The notes beneath the pieces were generated by a model. That model did not search any database, was not told the origin of the DNA, and was given only the letters and a program-made list of their open reading frames with translations. From positions 1-60,601 of the forward strand of contig CABULH010000020.1 of assembly GCA_902492455.1 (NCBI GenBank): DNA of 60,601 nt, read 5' to 3'. The position numbers were made by a program, and so were the translations under genes. This document shows, one piece after another, positions 29,631 through 37,948 of this stretch; the stretch's first letter is position 1, and the number at the start of each line of letters is the position of its first letter. Origin of the DNA: an uncultured Oscillospiraceae bacterium. GTDB taxonomy: Bacteria > Bacillota > Clostridia > Oscillospirales > Acutalibacteraceae.

Positions 29631-30200
29631 CTAACGACTGATGCATCGAAGCAAATGCTGCATCTCCTGGACTCCTTTTTCCTGTGACGTAATGATAGCC
29701 TGTAAAATAGGATCAAGTTCCGAGCAAATGGGAAACCGTAGCACATTCTTCGACATCCGAATCGCGCCCTGGTGATGCGGAATCATCTCTCTCATAAAAT
29801 TCGCATTTATATTGTTATCGGAACATGCATTGCGCATTTGCGAAAACATCGATTGTGTTATCTGACGAAATCGCCTTTCGTACAGACACAGATCCTGCTG
29901 CGAATTCGAAAGCTGAGCACAATGCGTCAGGACACTTTGCATATCCTCAATGCTTTTGGTTTGTTCATTTACGATGTTTTGAGCGATACGCTGCAGAGGA
30001 ACAAAGGTCGTATACTGCAAAAGGTTCTCCGACATTTCGATAGCTGCCCGGTGATGAGGGATCATCTGCACAATAAAATTGTGGGATAAACTGTCGGTCA
30101 ATTCTGCGCCGTTCATTCCCTCGATCATTTCATCGAGTATTTCATAAAAACGACATAAATATTTTTTGGTAACGTCGCTAAACGGTTGGCTGCAACTCAT
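29631..30200 (-). CDS. DUF305 family protein with two repeats
   Basis: A 189-residue protein made of two similar halves of the DUF305 type. Both carry the signature: NFIVQMIPHHRAAIEMSENL near residue 42 and NFMREMIPHHQGAIRMSKNV near residue 135. DUF305 proteins form ferritin-like four-helix bundles, and some bind copper through these His-rich motifs; metal binding here is inferred. There is no signal peptide or membrane segment, so the protein looks cytoplasmic or spore-associated rather than periplasmic. AGGAGG lies eight bases before the ATG. Confidence 0.88.
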   Translation of the reverse strand: MSCSQPFSDVTKKYLCRFYEILDEMIEGMNGAELTDSLSHNFIVQMIPHHRAAIEMSENLLQYTTFVPLQRIAQNIVNEQTKSIEDMQSVLTHCAQLSNSQQDLCLYERRFRQITQSMFSQMRNACSDNNINANFMREMIPHHQGAIRMSKNVLRFPICSELDPILQAIITSQEKGVQEMQHLLRCISR

Positions 30201-30224
30201 TCATCATTCCTCCTGTTTCCCTTC

Positions 30225-30254
30225 ATTTTATGCACAGCATAAATAATTCGTGAA
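30225..30254 (-). promoter_or_regulatory. Candidate promoter of the DUF305 gene
   Basis: Minus strand TTCACG (30249-30254), 18-base spacer, TAAAAT (30225-30230). The match is moderate. It lies immediately downstream (minus-strand sense) of the hairpin at 30275-30308. Confidence 0.35.
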
Positions 30255-30270
30255 CGGAAATAGGCGTTAT

Positions 30271-30308
30271 AAAACCAAAAGAGACAGGCAAACACCTGTC
30301 TCTTTTGG
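30271..30308 (-). terminator. Terminator upstream of the DUF305 gene
   Basis: Perfect 14-bp stem: CCAAAAGAGACAGG (30275-30288) with its complement at 30295-30308; on the minus strand it is followed by TTTTATAA. It would end transcripts coming from 30.3 kb and above, yet no supported gene lies between it and the AraC gene 395 bases away. Confidence 0.7.
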
Positions 30309-30703
30309 TGGAAATATGATGCGGAAAATGCTGTACGCAGACATCCGATGGCACTTGAACAGGGAAAGCGCACCCGCAAATTCTTTAAAATAGAAAAACC
30401 TTCGCAAACAATATACAGCTTACGGCGATGTGTGAGAGAGAGTAATCAAACGGTGTAAAAGCGAGGATAAGAGTAACTGAAAATGCTCCAATTTGGAATT
30501 TAACGCTTGCAAAGTATGGCATACGTTTGCACATGTAAGGGTGATACAAAAAAGATGCAACGATAAAATCAAAGTCGGGATTTGAACCATCGCATGAATT
30601 TTCTGATATCATAAGTGTGACAAGTGTAATTCTAGCACGGTTTACCAGCAATCATAAATACATGGAGGTAAATATTTTTATCATTGCGGAATAAATCATC
30701 TTC
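30309..30703. other. Stretch without a supported gene, possible tRNA-like remnant
   Basis: No credible coding sequence. A minus-strand frame at 30385-30651 has unlikely composition. On the minus strand around 30578-30600 the sequence GATGGTTCAAATCCCGAC resembles the T-loop end of a tRNA, but the five-base stem does not pair properly and no cloverleaf could be folded around it. It could be a relic of a tRNA or an attachment site. Confidence 0.35.
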
Positions 30704-31603
30704 TTATGCTTTTTTAACCGGTCTTAAAATTTGGTATCCACGATCATTCCACATATGTCTTTGGTAATCCTGACAAAGTGTTTCATTCCACTCATACCCC
30801 ATTGATCTGGGGTCGAAATTCCATGCAAGCTTTTCAACACGTTTTATAACTTCATCGTTATCACGGAGATAATCGTATTTCGGATGACCAAAGACCAAAT
30901 AATAGCTTTCCGGAATAACCCGTGATTCGAACCCTTTCGGTACTATACCTGCATAGTCGGCCGGAACCCCAGTGCCATAGAAATATCCTTTATTCCCTTT
31001 CTGATAATACCAGCCTGCATGGTGTGACCAGACAACCGGATGCTGAAACGGAATAAAACTTTCCAAAACACCTTCAATTTCATCAAAATCAGGCCGCTTT
31101 TCGAAATCCCAATAGCCTTTTGCATTTGCATCGTATAAACCAATAAACTTATGTTCAGGAATATACTCTACCCATATCTGCGGATCGGTTAAAATAGTCT
31201 TACTCATTTTGACAACCCCTTTTTCAATATAATGAGAAGGATTGAGGACGACTTTTCGTATAGGAACAGGAATCGGAACGGGATATTTTCTGTATACGAC
31301 AGGTGTACATCCATACGTATACCGGAAAGCCCTCGTCAGGGCCCCCTGGGATGAGTACCCGCAATCCAAGGCTATATCGATGATTGATTTTTTTGTATCC
31401 CGAACTTGAATCGTTGCATGATACAGGCGTCTTCCTGCCAAATACTGCTTTAGTGTCATGCCCACTATACGATGAAACTGACGAGAACAGTAAAACTTTG
31501 AATAATGAAAAAGCTGAGAAATGCTGTCAAGTGTAGGGTTTTCCTGTATATGTTCTTCTATATAATCAATCATCTTTTGAACTTCATAATTCCACTCATA
31601 CAT
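30704..31603 (-). CDS. AraC-family regulator with GyrI-like effector domain
   Basis: A 299-residue transcription factor of the Rob/SoxS-with-effector arrangement. Residues 8-110 hold two helix-turn-helix motifs of AraC type (LDSISQLFHYSKFYCSRQFH, then IIDIALDCGYSSQGALTRAF with the classic GYSSQ). Residues 135-295 look like a GyrI/AraC effector-binding domain (WVEYIPEHKFIGLYD, GIVPKGFESRVIPESYYLVF), which in this class binds small amphipathic drugs. The start is the ATG with AAGGAGG eight bases upstream; a GTG three codons earlier overlaps that site. The gene is AT-richer than its neighbours, hinting at transfer. No clear target gene adjoins it. Confidence 0.92.
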   Translation of the reverse strand: MYEWNYEVQKMIDYIEEHIQENPTLDSISQLFHYSKFYCSRQFHRIVGMTLKQYLAGRRLYHATIQVRDTKKSIIDIALDCGYSSQGALTRAFRYTYGCTPVVYRKYPVPIPVPIRKVVLNPSHYIEKGVVKMSKTILTDPQIWVEYIPEHKFIGLYDANAKGYWDFEKRPDFDEIEGVLESFIPFQHPVVWSHHAGWYYQKGNKGYFYGTGVPADYAGIVPKGFESRVIPESYYLVFGHPKYDYLRDNDEVIKRVEKLAWNFDPRSMGYEWNETLCQDYQRHMWNDRGYQILRPVKKA

Positions 31604-31696
31604 AGTCCTCACCTCCTTCTGAATTTTAGTATACTCACTTTAAATATGAGAAACTTTACATCAGTTGCGGTTAACTAAAAGTATCGTGGATTAAAA

Positions 31697-31736
31697 CAAA
31701 AGAAGCCAACCGCTTTACAGCAATCGGCTTCTTTGA
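31697..31736 (-). terminator. Terminator of tRNA-Ser
   Basis: On the minus strand AAAGAAGCC and GGCTTCTTT pair around a 20-base loop, followed by TTGTTTT. It lies just after the tRNA 3' end. Confidence 0.75.
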
Positions 31737-31744
31737 CATTTATC

Positions 31745-31835
31745 TGGCGGAGAGGGGGGGATTCGAACCCCCGTCAGAGGTTAATCTGAACACGATTTCC
31801 AGTCGTGCGCCTTAGGCCAGCTCAGCCACCTCTCC
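31745..31835 (-). tRNA. tRNA-Ser(GGA)
   Basis: A complete class II tRNA of 91 bases with encoded CCA. The acceptor stem GGAGAGG pairs with CCTCTCC; the anticodon stem-loop is CACGA-CTGGAAA-TCGTG, giving anticodon GGA (Ser codons UCC/UCU); a long variable arm and the T-loop GGTTCGAATCC are present. Confidence 0.97.
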
Positions 31836-31866
31836 ATTGGATGCCACGTATCCGCGGCACCATGTT

Positions 31867-31895
31867 ATTATAATGAATTCGGACGGGTTTGTCAA
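31867..31895 (-). promoter_or_regulatory. Promoter of tRNA-Ser
   Basis: Minus strand consensus TTGACA (31890-31895), 17-base spacer, TATAAT (31867-31872), about 25 bases before the mature tRNA start once the initiation gap is counted. Confidence 0.8.
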
Positions 31896-31929
31896 CTTCT
31901 TTTTTCGAATTTTCAGCCGGATTTAGCTT

Positions 31930-32367
31930 TTAAAAAAAGTAAGATTGGTAAGCCGGCAGATTGCGTCCCACCCAATACACAACCAGAATCAGAGGTACCA
32001 GAAGCCACCATCGGCTCTGGACATGTAAATTCAGCGGACGCCAATTTTTTCGAAAGGTCCGCAGTCCCAGCCATAACAAGCCAAAAGCTCCGCCCGCTCC
32101 CAGCAGCAGGGTAAAAGGATTATAATAGAAGGCCGCGGCAATGTCTCCCCGCAGCAGAGCGGCCGCCATTCGTGTGGTGCCGCAACCGGGGCAATGAAAT
32201 CCCGTCAGTCTGAGAAAGATACATGGCGGGAAGACCCCTACCGGATTAAAACCCGCCCAGGCCATTCCTCCCAGCAGAAGAACCGCCGCAGCGGGCAATC
32301 CGAACCCAATCAGCCGGTTGCCTTCTCTGGTGTTCCACAGCTGTTGAAATCCGCCATTTTTACCCAT
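31930..32367 (-). CDS. DUF2752 family membrane protein
   Basis: A 145-residue membrane protein of the DUF2752 family, function unknown. The family signature FHCPGCGTTRMAAALLRGD is present with its paired cysteines, after a first helix (LIGFGLPAAAVLLLGGMAWA) and before two more hydrophobic segments. The ATG at 32365-32367 lies inside the last codons of the exonuclease gene (8-base overlap, ATGGGTAA), so translation is probably coupled. GGAAGGGG lies about nine bases upstream. It is the last gene of the alaS unit. Confidence 0.9.
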   Translation of the reverse strand: MGKNGGFQQLWNTREGNRLIGFGLPAAAVLLLGGMAWAGFNPVGVFPPCIFLRLTGFHCPGCGTTRMAAALLRGDIAAAFYYNPFTLLLGAGGAFGLLWLGLRTFRKNWRPLNLHVQSRWWLLVPLILVVYWVGRNLPAYQSYFF

Positions 32368-33244
32368 CGGCGTTTTCCCCTTCCGCCGTTTTCTCTTCCG
32401 GCGGAATTTGCTCCGCAAGCCGCCTTTTGATTTCCACGCCGTCATATTTCAGCTTGAACTGAACACGGCCACTGTAAGTTTTGCCGCAGCCTCGGCAGAG
32501 AAAATCCGCGCAGAAAGCGCGGCTGCGAAACCGCCATTCCCCTGTTCGCCGCATATTGCGATTGCAGGAAGGGCAATGGAACTGCAACGCACTGCGTTTG
32601 ATAAGAGGACTGTCGATATCGCTGATGATGCTGGTTTTGAAATGGATACGGTCATAGAACTCTCCATCAGCCTCCCGCACCGCCTCCGCAAAAGAATCCG
32701 CTTCATATATCCTTTGCAGAATGCGAGCGGAGAGACGGCTGTCATCCAACGCGCGGTGGAGATCTGCACCATCCTCATCAATACCCAGAAATTCGCAGGC
32801 CTTTCCCAACGCGATCTGCTGAGCTGTTCCCACGCCCATGCGTTGCTGGCTGTAGACCTGCAGATCCGCATACCGCTCCATAAACGGCAGCCGGTCATCC
32901 TCATAGTAATACCGGCAGTTTTCCATCATCACCAGTAGATCGGTGGTACTCCAGGTCAATATCACCGCATCCCGGGAATGAAGCCATTCCTGCAGCTTTT
33001 CCATTGCGGTGGGGAAAGGAACTCCCTCTTTCTCCAACTCCTCAGGAGTAATGCTGGTTAAATCCCGAACAATGGAGGACAGTTCATCGCTGACCTGAGG
33101 CCGTATCACGGCATGAAACTCTCCCGACGGCTGCAGCTTTTCATCCAGCCGTACGGCGCCGATTTCAATAATCTCATTGAAATAGCCATGGGTTTGACGG
33201 CAATAAGCACCGTTCCATTCCAGATCCATGACCACAAACTGCAT
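32360..33244 (-). CDS. DEDDh 3'-5' exonuclease with zinc-ribbon-like tail (KapD/RNase T type)
   Basis: A 294-residue protein. The N-terminal 180 residues are an exonuclease of the DnaQ/RNase T superfamily: metal ligands in VVMDLEWNG (Asp, Glu), EIIEIGAVRL, and the late motif ADLHRALDDSR with the His and Asp of the DEDDh class. The C-terminal part has four cysteines in two CxxC knuckles (CPSC and CRGCG), likely a zinc ribbon that could bind nucleic acid. The ATG at 33242-33244 has AGAGGGG six bases upstream; the longer open frame reads back into the HIT gene. It lies 31 bases after the HIT gene. The natural substrate (RNA trimming or DNA) cannot be told. Confidence 0.88.
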   Translation of the reverse strand: MQFVVMDLEWNGAYCRQTHGYFNEIIEIGAVRLDEKLQPSGEFHAVIRPQVSDELSSIVRDLTSITPEELEKEGVPFPTAMEKLQEWLHSRDAVILTWSTTDLLVMMENCRYYYEDDRLPFMERYADLQVYSQQRMGVGTAQQIALGKACEFLGIDEDGADLHRALDDSRLSARILQRIYEADSFAEAVREADGEFYDRIHFKTSIISDIDSPLIKRSALQFHCPSCNRNMRRTGEWRFRSRAFCADFLCRGCGKTYSGRVQFKLKYDGVEIKRRLAEQIPPEEKTAEGENADG

Positions 33245-33275
33245 AGTATGCCCCTCTTTCCCCTGCCGGCGGGAA

Positions 33276-33608
33276 TCAGCCCATCTCTCCCAGCTGCCGG
33301 CCGGCCAGGATATGGAAATGCAGATGCGGCACTGTTTGACCCGCTCCTGCACCGTTATTGGTGACAACCCGGAAATCCGTCAGGCCCTGCTGATCAGCCA
33401 CCTGAGCGATCACCCGAAAAATATGGCCGATTACCTCGCCGTCTTCCGATTGTACGTCGGCGGCGCCGGTAATATGCTTCTTCGGCACCACCAGGATATG
33501 AACTGGCGCCTTGGGCTCGATATCCCGGAAGGCCAGCACGGTATCGTCCTCGTACACCTTATTGGAAGGGATCTCCCCCGCAATGATTTTACAGAATATG
33601 CAGTCCAT
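33276..33608 (-). CDS. HIT family nucleotide-binding protein (Hint-like)
   Basis: A 110-residue histidine-triad protein. It starts MDCIFCKIIAGEIPSNKVYE, has HILVVPKKHI in the middle and ends with the triad HLHFHILAGRQLG. Members hydrolyse AMP-lysine or similar adenylates; bacterial Hint proteins are purine phosphoramidases. The two Cys near the N-terminus are typical of the PKCI-type zinc-binding subgroup. AGGAGG lies eight bases before the ATG. The gene follows alaS by 26 bases, an arrangement that would let it act on aminoacyl-adenylates made by its neighbour, though this is inference. Confidence 0.93.
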   Translation of the reverse strand: MDCIFCKIIAGEIPSNKVYEDDTVLAFRDIEPKAPVHILVVPKKHITGAADVQSEDGEVIGHIFRVIAQVADQQGLTDFRVVTNNGAGAGQTVPHLHFHILAGRQLGEMG

Positions 33609-33634
33609 ATAATCCGCCTCCTGAATGCTTCTAA

Positions 33635-36283
33635 TTATTTGCTTTGCGGAATTAATTTTTCCAGAATGTCGTCCACGCTGTTGATAGCGTCGTCCACCCT
33701 GCTCAAATCCTTGCCGCCGGCCATAGCCAGATCCGGCCGGCCGCCGCCCCGGCCGCCGCAGATGGCCGCCACTTCCCGCACAATATTTCCCGCATGGGCG
33801 CCCCGTTTAATGGCTTCCGGTGCACAATAGCAGCCGAAGGAAACGCTGCCCGTATCCTCCTGGATGCCCGCCAGCACCACCACCGCGTTCTCCTTAGACA
33901 ATCCGCGGCAATGCTCACACATAGCACGCACCGCATCCGCTCCAGTCCCGGTGAAAGCCGCGGCCACCACCCGGATACCGCGAACCTCCTTGGCATCGCC
34001 GAAAAGCCCTTCCACCTTCAAGGAAGCCAGCTTTTCCTGTATCTGCTCCAGTTTGCGCTGCAGTCCCTTATATTCTGCAGACAGCTGAGCGGCACGGCGG
34101 GCGATATCCTCCACATTAGACGCCTTCATCGCCTCAGCGGCCTGTGCCATCAGGTGATGGTAATCATCCATCATCTTCAGCACATTTCTGCCCGTTACCG
34201 CTTCGATACGGCGCACTCCCGCCGCCACCGAGCTTTCCGATACGATGCGGAACAGACCCAGCCGTCCGGTATTCTCCACATGCGTACCGCCGCAGAATTC
34301 GGCGGATACCTCTCCCACACGGACCACCCGGACGATATCCCCGTATTTCTCTCCAAACAGGGCCATAGCCCCCAGCTTGCGCGCTTCTTCAATGGGCATT
34401 TCCCGGATATCCAGCGGAATGCCCGCCAGAACCCAATCGTTGACCTGCGCCTCCACCCGGGACAGCTCTTCCGCCGTCATAGCGGAAAAATGGGTGAAGT
34501 CAAACCGCATCCGCTGGGGATCCACCAGCTGACCGGCCTGCTCCACATGAGTGCCCAGCACCTGACGGAGAGCCGCCTGCAGCAGATGCGCAGCCGTATG
34601 ATTGCGCATAGTAGCGGTACGGGTTTCCTCATTCACTTCGGCCGTCACAGCGCCGCCTTCCTCCAGCTCGCCGCTGCGCAGCACGCCCTGATGAATGATC
34701 ACCCCGCCGCCGCTTTTGAAGGTGTTGGTCACCTCAAACATAGCGTCACCAGCAATAATTTGGCCAACATCTCCTACCTGGCCGCCGCTTTCCGCGTAAA
34801 AGGGAGTCTCCTCCAGCACCAAGGCCGCTTCCTCTCCGGCCTCCAGACGGTCGGCAATATCATTGTCCCGGATGATGGCGGTAATCACCGTTTCCGTCCG
34901 CAGGGTTTCATATCCCACAAACCTGCCCGGCATCAGCTGTTCCATCACTCCGGATTGATTTTTCCAGGCGTCAGCGCCTGCATTTTTTCGGGCAGCCCGG
35001 GCCCGCTGACGCTGCTCGGCCATCAGGCGTTCAAAGCCTTCCTCATCCACCGTCTTGCCCTTTTCCTCCAGAATATCCCTGGTCAGATCCACTGGGAAGC
35101 CATAGGTATCATAGAGGCGGAAAGCATCCTCACCGGAAAGGGTATCCCCCTCCATAGCGGTCACCATATCATCCAGCAGCTGCAGGCCGCTGTCGATGGT
35201 TTTGCCGAAGGCTTCCTCTTCAAAGTGAATCAGCTTGGCGATGAAATCCTTCTTTTCTTCCAGCTGGGGATAGGCGCTCCGGTTTTCTCCAATAACGGTC
35301 TCACATACCTGATAAAGGAAAGGCTCGTGAATGCCCAGCAGTCGGCCATGACGGGCAGCCCGGCGCAGCAGACGGCGCAGCACATAACCCCGGCCCTCGT
35401 TAGAGGGCATGACGCCGTCTCCGATCATAAAGGTAGTGGACCGGATATGGTCGGTGATAACCCGCAGGGAAACGTCAGTACGCTCGTTTTCTCCATAAGT
35501 GACCCCGGCGATCCGGCTGACATGCTTCATAATATTCTGTACCGTGTCTACTTCAAACAGATTATTGACCCCTTGCATGATACAGGCCAGCCTCTCCAGA
35601 CCCATGCCGGTATCGATATTGGGATGATCCAAGGGGGCGTAGTTGCCCTTGCCGTCGCTGTCGAACTGGGTGAAGACCAGATTCCAGAATTCCACATACC
35701 GGTCGCAATCACAGCCCACGCCGCAGGTGGGAGAACCGCAGCCATACGCCTCTCCCCGGTCAAAGTAAATCTCCGAGCAGGGGCCGCAGGGACCGGTGCC
35801 ATGCTCCCAGAAGTTGTCCTCCTTCCCCAGGCGGACGATATGATCGGCCGACACCCCCACCTTCTTGGTCCAGATTTCAAAAGCTTCGTCATCGTTTTCG
35901 TAAATGCTCACCCACAGGCGGTCCTTCGGCAGTTCCAGTACCTGGGTGCAGAATTCCCAAGCCCAGGCAGTCGCCTCATTCTTAAAATAATCGCCAAAGC
36001 TGAAGTTGCCCAGCATCTCAAAATACGTGCCGTGGCGGGCGGTCTTGCCCACACGCTCGATATCCGGGGTGCGGATGCACTTCTGGCAGGTGGTGACCCG
36101 CTTACGGGGAGGGGTTACCTCACCGGTGAAAAATTTTTTCATCGGCGCCATACCGGAGTTGATCAGCAACAGAGATTTATCCCCCTGGGGTACCAGGGAG
36201 AAGCTGGGCAGCCGCAGGTGCCCCTTGCTCTCAAAAAAAGAGAGATATTTTTCCCTTAATTCGTTCAGACCAGTCCACTGCAT
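33635..36283 (-). CDS. alaS: Alanyl-tRNA synthetase
   Basis: Class II synthetase that charges tRNA-Ala; 882 residues, full length. It begins MQWTGLNELREKYLSFFESK and carries class II motif 1 LVPQGDKSLLLINSGMAPMK, motif 3 around GMGLERLACIMQG, the editing-domain zinc motif (HTAAH, and CGGTHVENTG) and the C-terminal domain with two Gly-rich repeats. An insertion with GCGSPTCGVGCDC appears after EIYFDRGE, a feature of many bacterial AlaRS. The ATG at 36281-36283 has AAAGGA ten bases upstream. Expression is controlled by the T-box leader 36309-36548. Confidence 0.97.
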   Translation of the reverse strand: MQWTGLNELREKYLSFFESKGHLRLPSFSLVPQGDKSLLLINSGMAPMKKFFTGEVTPPRKRVTTCQKCIRTPDIERVGKTARHGTYFEMLGNFSFGDYFKNEATAWAWEFCTQVLELPKDRLWVSIYENDDEAFEIWTKKVGVSADHIVRLGKEDNFWEHGTGPCGPCSEIYFDRGEAYGCGSPTCGVGCDCDRYVEFWNLVFTQFDSDGKGNYAPLDHPNIDTGMGLERLACIMQGVNNLFEVDTVQNIMKHVSRIAGVTYGENERTDVSLRVITDHIRSTTFMIGDGVMPSNEGRGYVLRRLLRRAARHGRLLGIHEPFLYQVCETVIGENRSAYPQLEEKKDFIAKLIHFEEEAFGKTIDSGLQLLDDMVTAMEGDTLSGEDAFRLYDTYGFPVDLTRDILEEKGKTVDEEGFERLMAEQRQRARAARKNAGADAWKNQSGVMEQLMPGRFVGYETLRTETVITAIIRDNDIADRLEAGEEAALVLEETPFYAESGGQVGDVGQIIAGDAMFEVTNTFKSGGGVIIHQGVLRSGELEEGGAVTAEVNEETRTATMRNHTAAHLLQAALRQVLGTHVEQAGQLVDPQRMRFDFTHFSAMTAEELSRVEAQVNDWVLAGIPLDIREMPIEEARKLGAMALFGEKYGDIVRVVRVGEVSAEFCGGTHVENTGRLGLFRIVSESSVAAGVRRIEAVTGRNVLKMMDDYHHLMAQAAEAMKASNVEDIARRAAQLSAEYKGLQRKLEQIQEKLASLKVEGLFGDAKEVRGIRVVAAAFTGTGADAVRAMCEHCRGLSKENAVVVLAGIQEDTGSVSFGCYCAPEAIKRGAHAGNIVREVAAICGGRGGGRPDLAMAGGKDLSRVDDAINSVDDILEKLIPQSK

Positions 36284-36308
36284 GATTTGTTCGTCCTTTC
36301 CGTTTCCA

Positions 36309-36548
36309 TAAAAATACCTCCGTCCCAATAATGGGACGGAGGTTCCGTGGTACCACCCAAATTGCGCCGGTAACCGACGCCGCTTTCATTTCCTTAACGC
36401 GGAAAACGCTGCCGTTCTTCACGGCAGAGCTCAGGGGTGGCTCCAGCCATATCCCGCAGAGGCGGCCTTTCAGCGCGCTGAAATTCAGCACAGCCGCCCT
36501 CTCTGTCTGCATCCAACAGCCGGTCTTCCCGTCACAGCCTTTTCATAT
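36309..36548 (-). promoter_or_regulatory. T-box leader controlling alaS
   Basis: About 240 bases between promoter and alaS. The T-box consensus is clear on the minus strand: AATTTGGGTGGTACCACGG (36345-36363). Directly after it comes an intrinsic terminator with a perfect 12-bp stem (36316-36327 with 36332-36343) and a T-run. Uncharged tRNA-Ala would bind stem I and the antiterminator and allow read-through. A GCT triplet at 36445-36447 could be the specifier, but I could not fold stem I reliably. Confidence 0.9.
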
Positions 36549-36554
36549 AGCTTT

Positions 36555-36583
36555 AGTATAGGACGCCAAAGCAGATTTGTCAA
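36555..36583 (-). promoter_or_regulatory. Promoter of the alaS unit
   Basis: Minus strand TTGACA (36578-36583), 17-base spacer, TATACT (36555-36560); start near 36548, the head of the T-box. Confidence 0.8.
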
Positions 36584-36630
36584 GACGTCCGCGCTTTCCC
36601 TTTCTTGCGCAACTCATCCGGCGCATATTC

Positions 36631-37809
36631 TCAGCGATAGGATTGGGCAAAAACAGAAGCGCAGTCTTCATCGGTCATTTCGCAGGGATTGGCCTGGAAT
36701 AACCCGCCTTGCATAGAACGAGCCCCTTTGGCCAGCGTCATGGATTCATCAGGCGAAAATCCATAATCACTCATCTTCAGATCCGCAACGCCGCAATCCC
36801 GCTGTAATTGTACAAGCGCCGTGATGAAATCATCCGGCTTATCCGCATGAGGAATTCCCATAACCCTGGCCATCTTGATAAACTGCTCATCGCAGGCATG
36901 ACGCTGGATAAAGAATTCGGCAAACGCCTTGGAGATAATAATCAGCCCTGCGCCGTGGGGAAGATTATGATGATAGGCGCTCATGGAATGCTCCATACTG
37001 TGCTGCGCCGTGGTACTGGTGAGCTGCATGGTGATGCCGGCCAGCGTGCTGCCGTAAGCGATATGTTCCCGTGCTTCCAGATCATCACCCTTTTTTACCG
37101 CACGCGGCAGATAGCGGGTGATGTTTTCAATAGCAGAGAGCGCAATGGTTTCGCTCAGAAGGTTCACGCCCTTGGACATCATAACCTCGGTATTATGGAA
37201 CAGCGCGTCAAAGCCCTGATAAGCGGTATATTTCGGGGGAACGGTCATCATCAGTTCGGGGTCAACGACAGCGAGAACAGGTGTGAGGCGAGGATCGCCG
37301 AACCCAATCTTTTCTTTGGTTTCCAGGTTGGAAATAACGCCCCAGCAATTAATTTCCGAGCCGGTGCCCGCAGTTGTGGTAATCGTAACAATAGGCAGCC
37401 CTTTATTAATAAGCAGCTTTCCTTTGCCAGTTCCCCCACAGACATAATCCCACAGATCACCCTCGTTGGTCGCCATTGCGGAGATGGCGACAGAAGAATC
37501 CAGCACTGCGCCGCCGCCCAGGGCCACGATGAAGTCACAGCCCTTTTCTCTGGCGAAAGCCGCGCCTTCCATGACCGCATCTTTGATGGGGTTCTCCATA
37601 ATCCCGTCGAAAACAGCAGCCTCTACACCGGCTCTGGCAAGCTGTTCAAGCGTTCGGTCAAGATAACCGTTAGCTCTGGTGGATCTACCATTGGAAATCA
37701 GGACCATTGCTTTGTTGCCAGGCATTGCCTGATCGCCCAGTTCCCTCAGTTTTCCGCTGCCGAAAAGAATTCTGGTAGGATTGTAAAAATCAAAATTCAT
37801 CTGCATCAT
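36631..37809 (-). CDS. Iron-containing alcohol dehydrogenase (butanol-dehydrogenase type)
   Basis: A 392-residue group III (iron) alcohol dehydrogenase of the YqhD/BdhA branch. The NAD(P)-binding GGGAVLDSS motif, TAGTGSEIN, and the metal ligands are present: GFDALFHN (Asp, His), HSMEHSMSAYH (His) and LPHGAG (His). Such enzymes reduce short-chain or toxic aldehydes to alcohols; the substrate is not fixed by sequence. AAAGGG lies eight bases before the first of three close ATG codons. The gene is divergent from a MerR regulator and lies under a promoter of MerR-controlled geometry, so it is probably induced by an aldehyde or electrophile. Confidence 0.92.
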   Translation of the reverse strand: MMQMNFDFYNPTRILFGSGKLRELGDQAMPGNKAMVLISNGRSTRANGYLDRTLEQLARAGVEAAVFDGIMENPIKDAVMEGAAFAREKGCDFIVALGGGAVLDSSVAISAMATNEGDLWDYVCGGTGKGKLLINKGLPIVTITTTAGTGSEINCWGVISNLETKEKIGFGDPRLTPVLAVVDPELMMTVPPKYTAYQGFDALFHNTEVMMSKGVNLLSETIALSAIENITRYLPRAVKKGDDLEAREHIAYGSTLAGITMQLTSTTAQHSMEHSMSAYHHNLPHGAGLIIISKAFAEFFIQRHACDEQFIKMARVMGIPHADKPDDFITALVQLQRDCGVADLKMSDYGFSPDESMTLAKGARSMQGGLFQANPCEMTDEDCASVFAQSYR

Positions 37810-37885
37810 AGTAGCATCCCTTTCCTGACTGCGCCTGTCATAACTAAAAAGAATATTGACAAACGCTTTATTAAAGTGTAGTTTG

Positions 37886-37916
37886 ATTATAGAACCTAAA
37901 GTAAGGTTTAGGTCAA
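37886..37916 (-). promoter_or_regulatory. MerR-type promoter with 19-bp spacer and operator dyad
   Basis: Minus strand TTGACC (37911-37916) and TATAAT (37886-37891) are separated by 19 bases, the overlong spacing that MerR activators correct by twisting DNA. Within the spacer lies an inverted repeat ACCTAAA (37894-37900) and TTTAGGT (37907-37913). It drives the iron alcohol dehydrogenase and faces the MerR gene that starts 32 bases beyond. Confidence 0.85.
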
Positions 37917-37948
37917 GAGTTTATAGAAAATTTTTTAGGAGATTTATT

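Noticed and set aside
30578..30600. tRNA-like T-loop on the minus strand
   Set aside because: The T-stem does not pair, and no acceptor or anticodon arm could be found around it, so it is not called as a tRNA.
33794..36259. A plus-strand open frame of 821 codons antisense to alaS
   Set aside because: Same reasoning: composition of a mirror frame, no start signals, fully covered by alaS.
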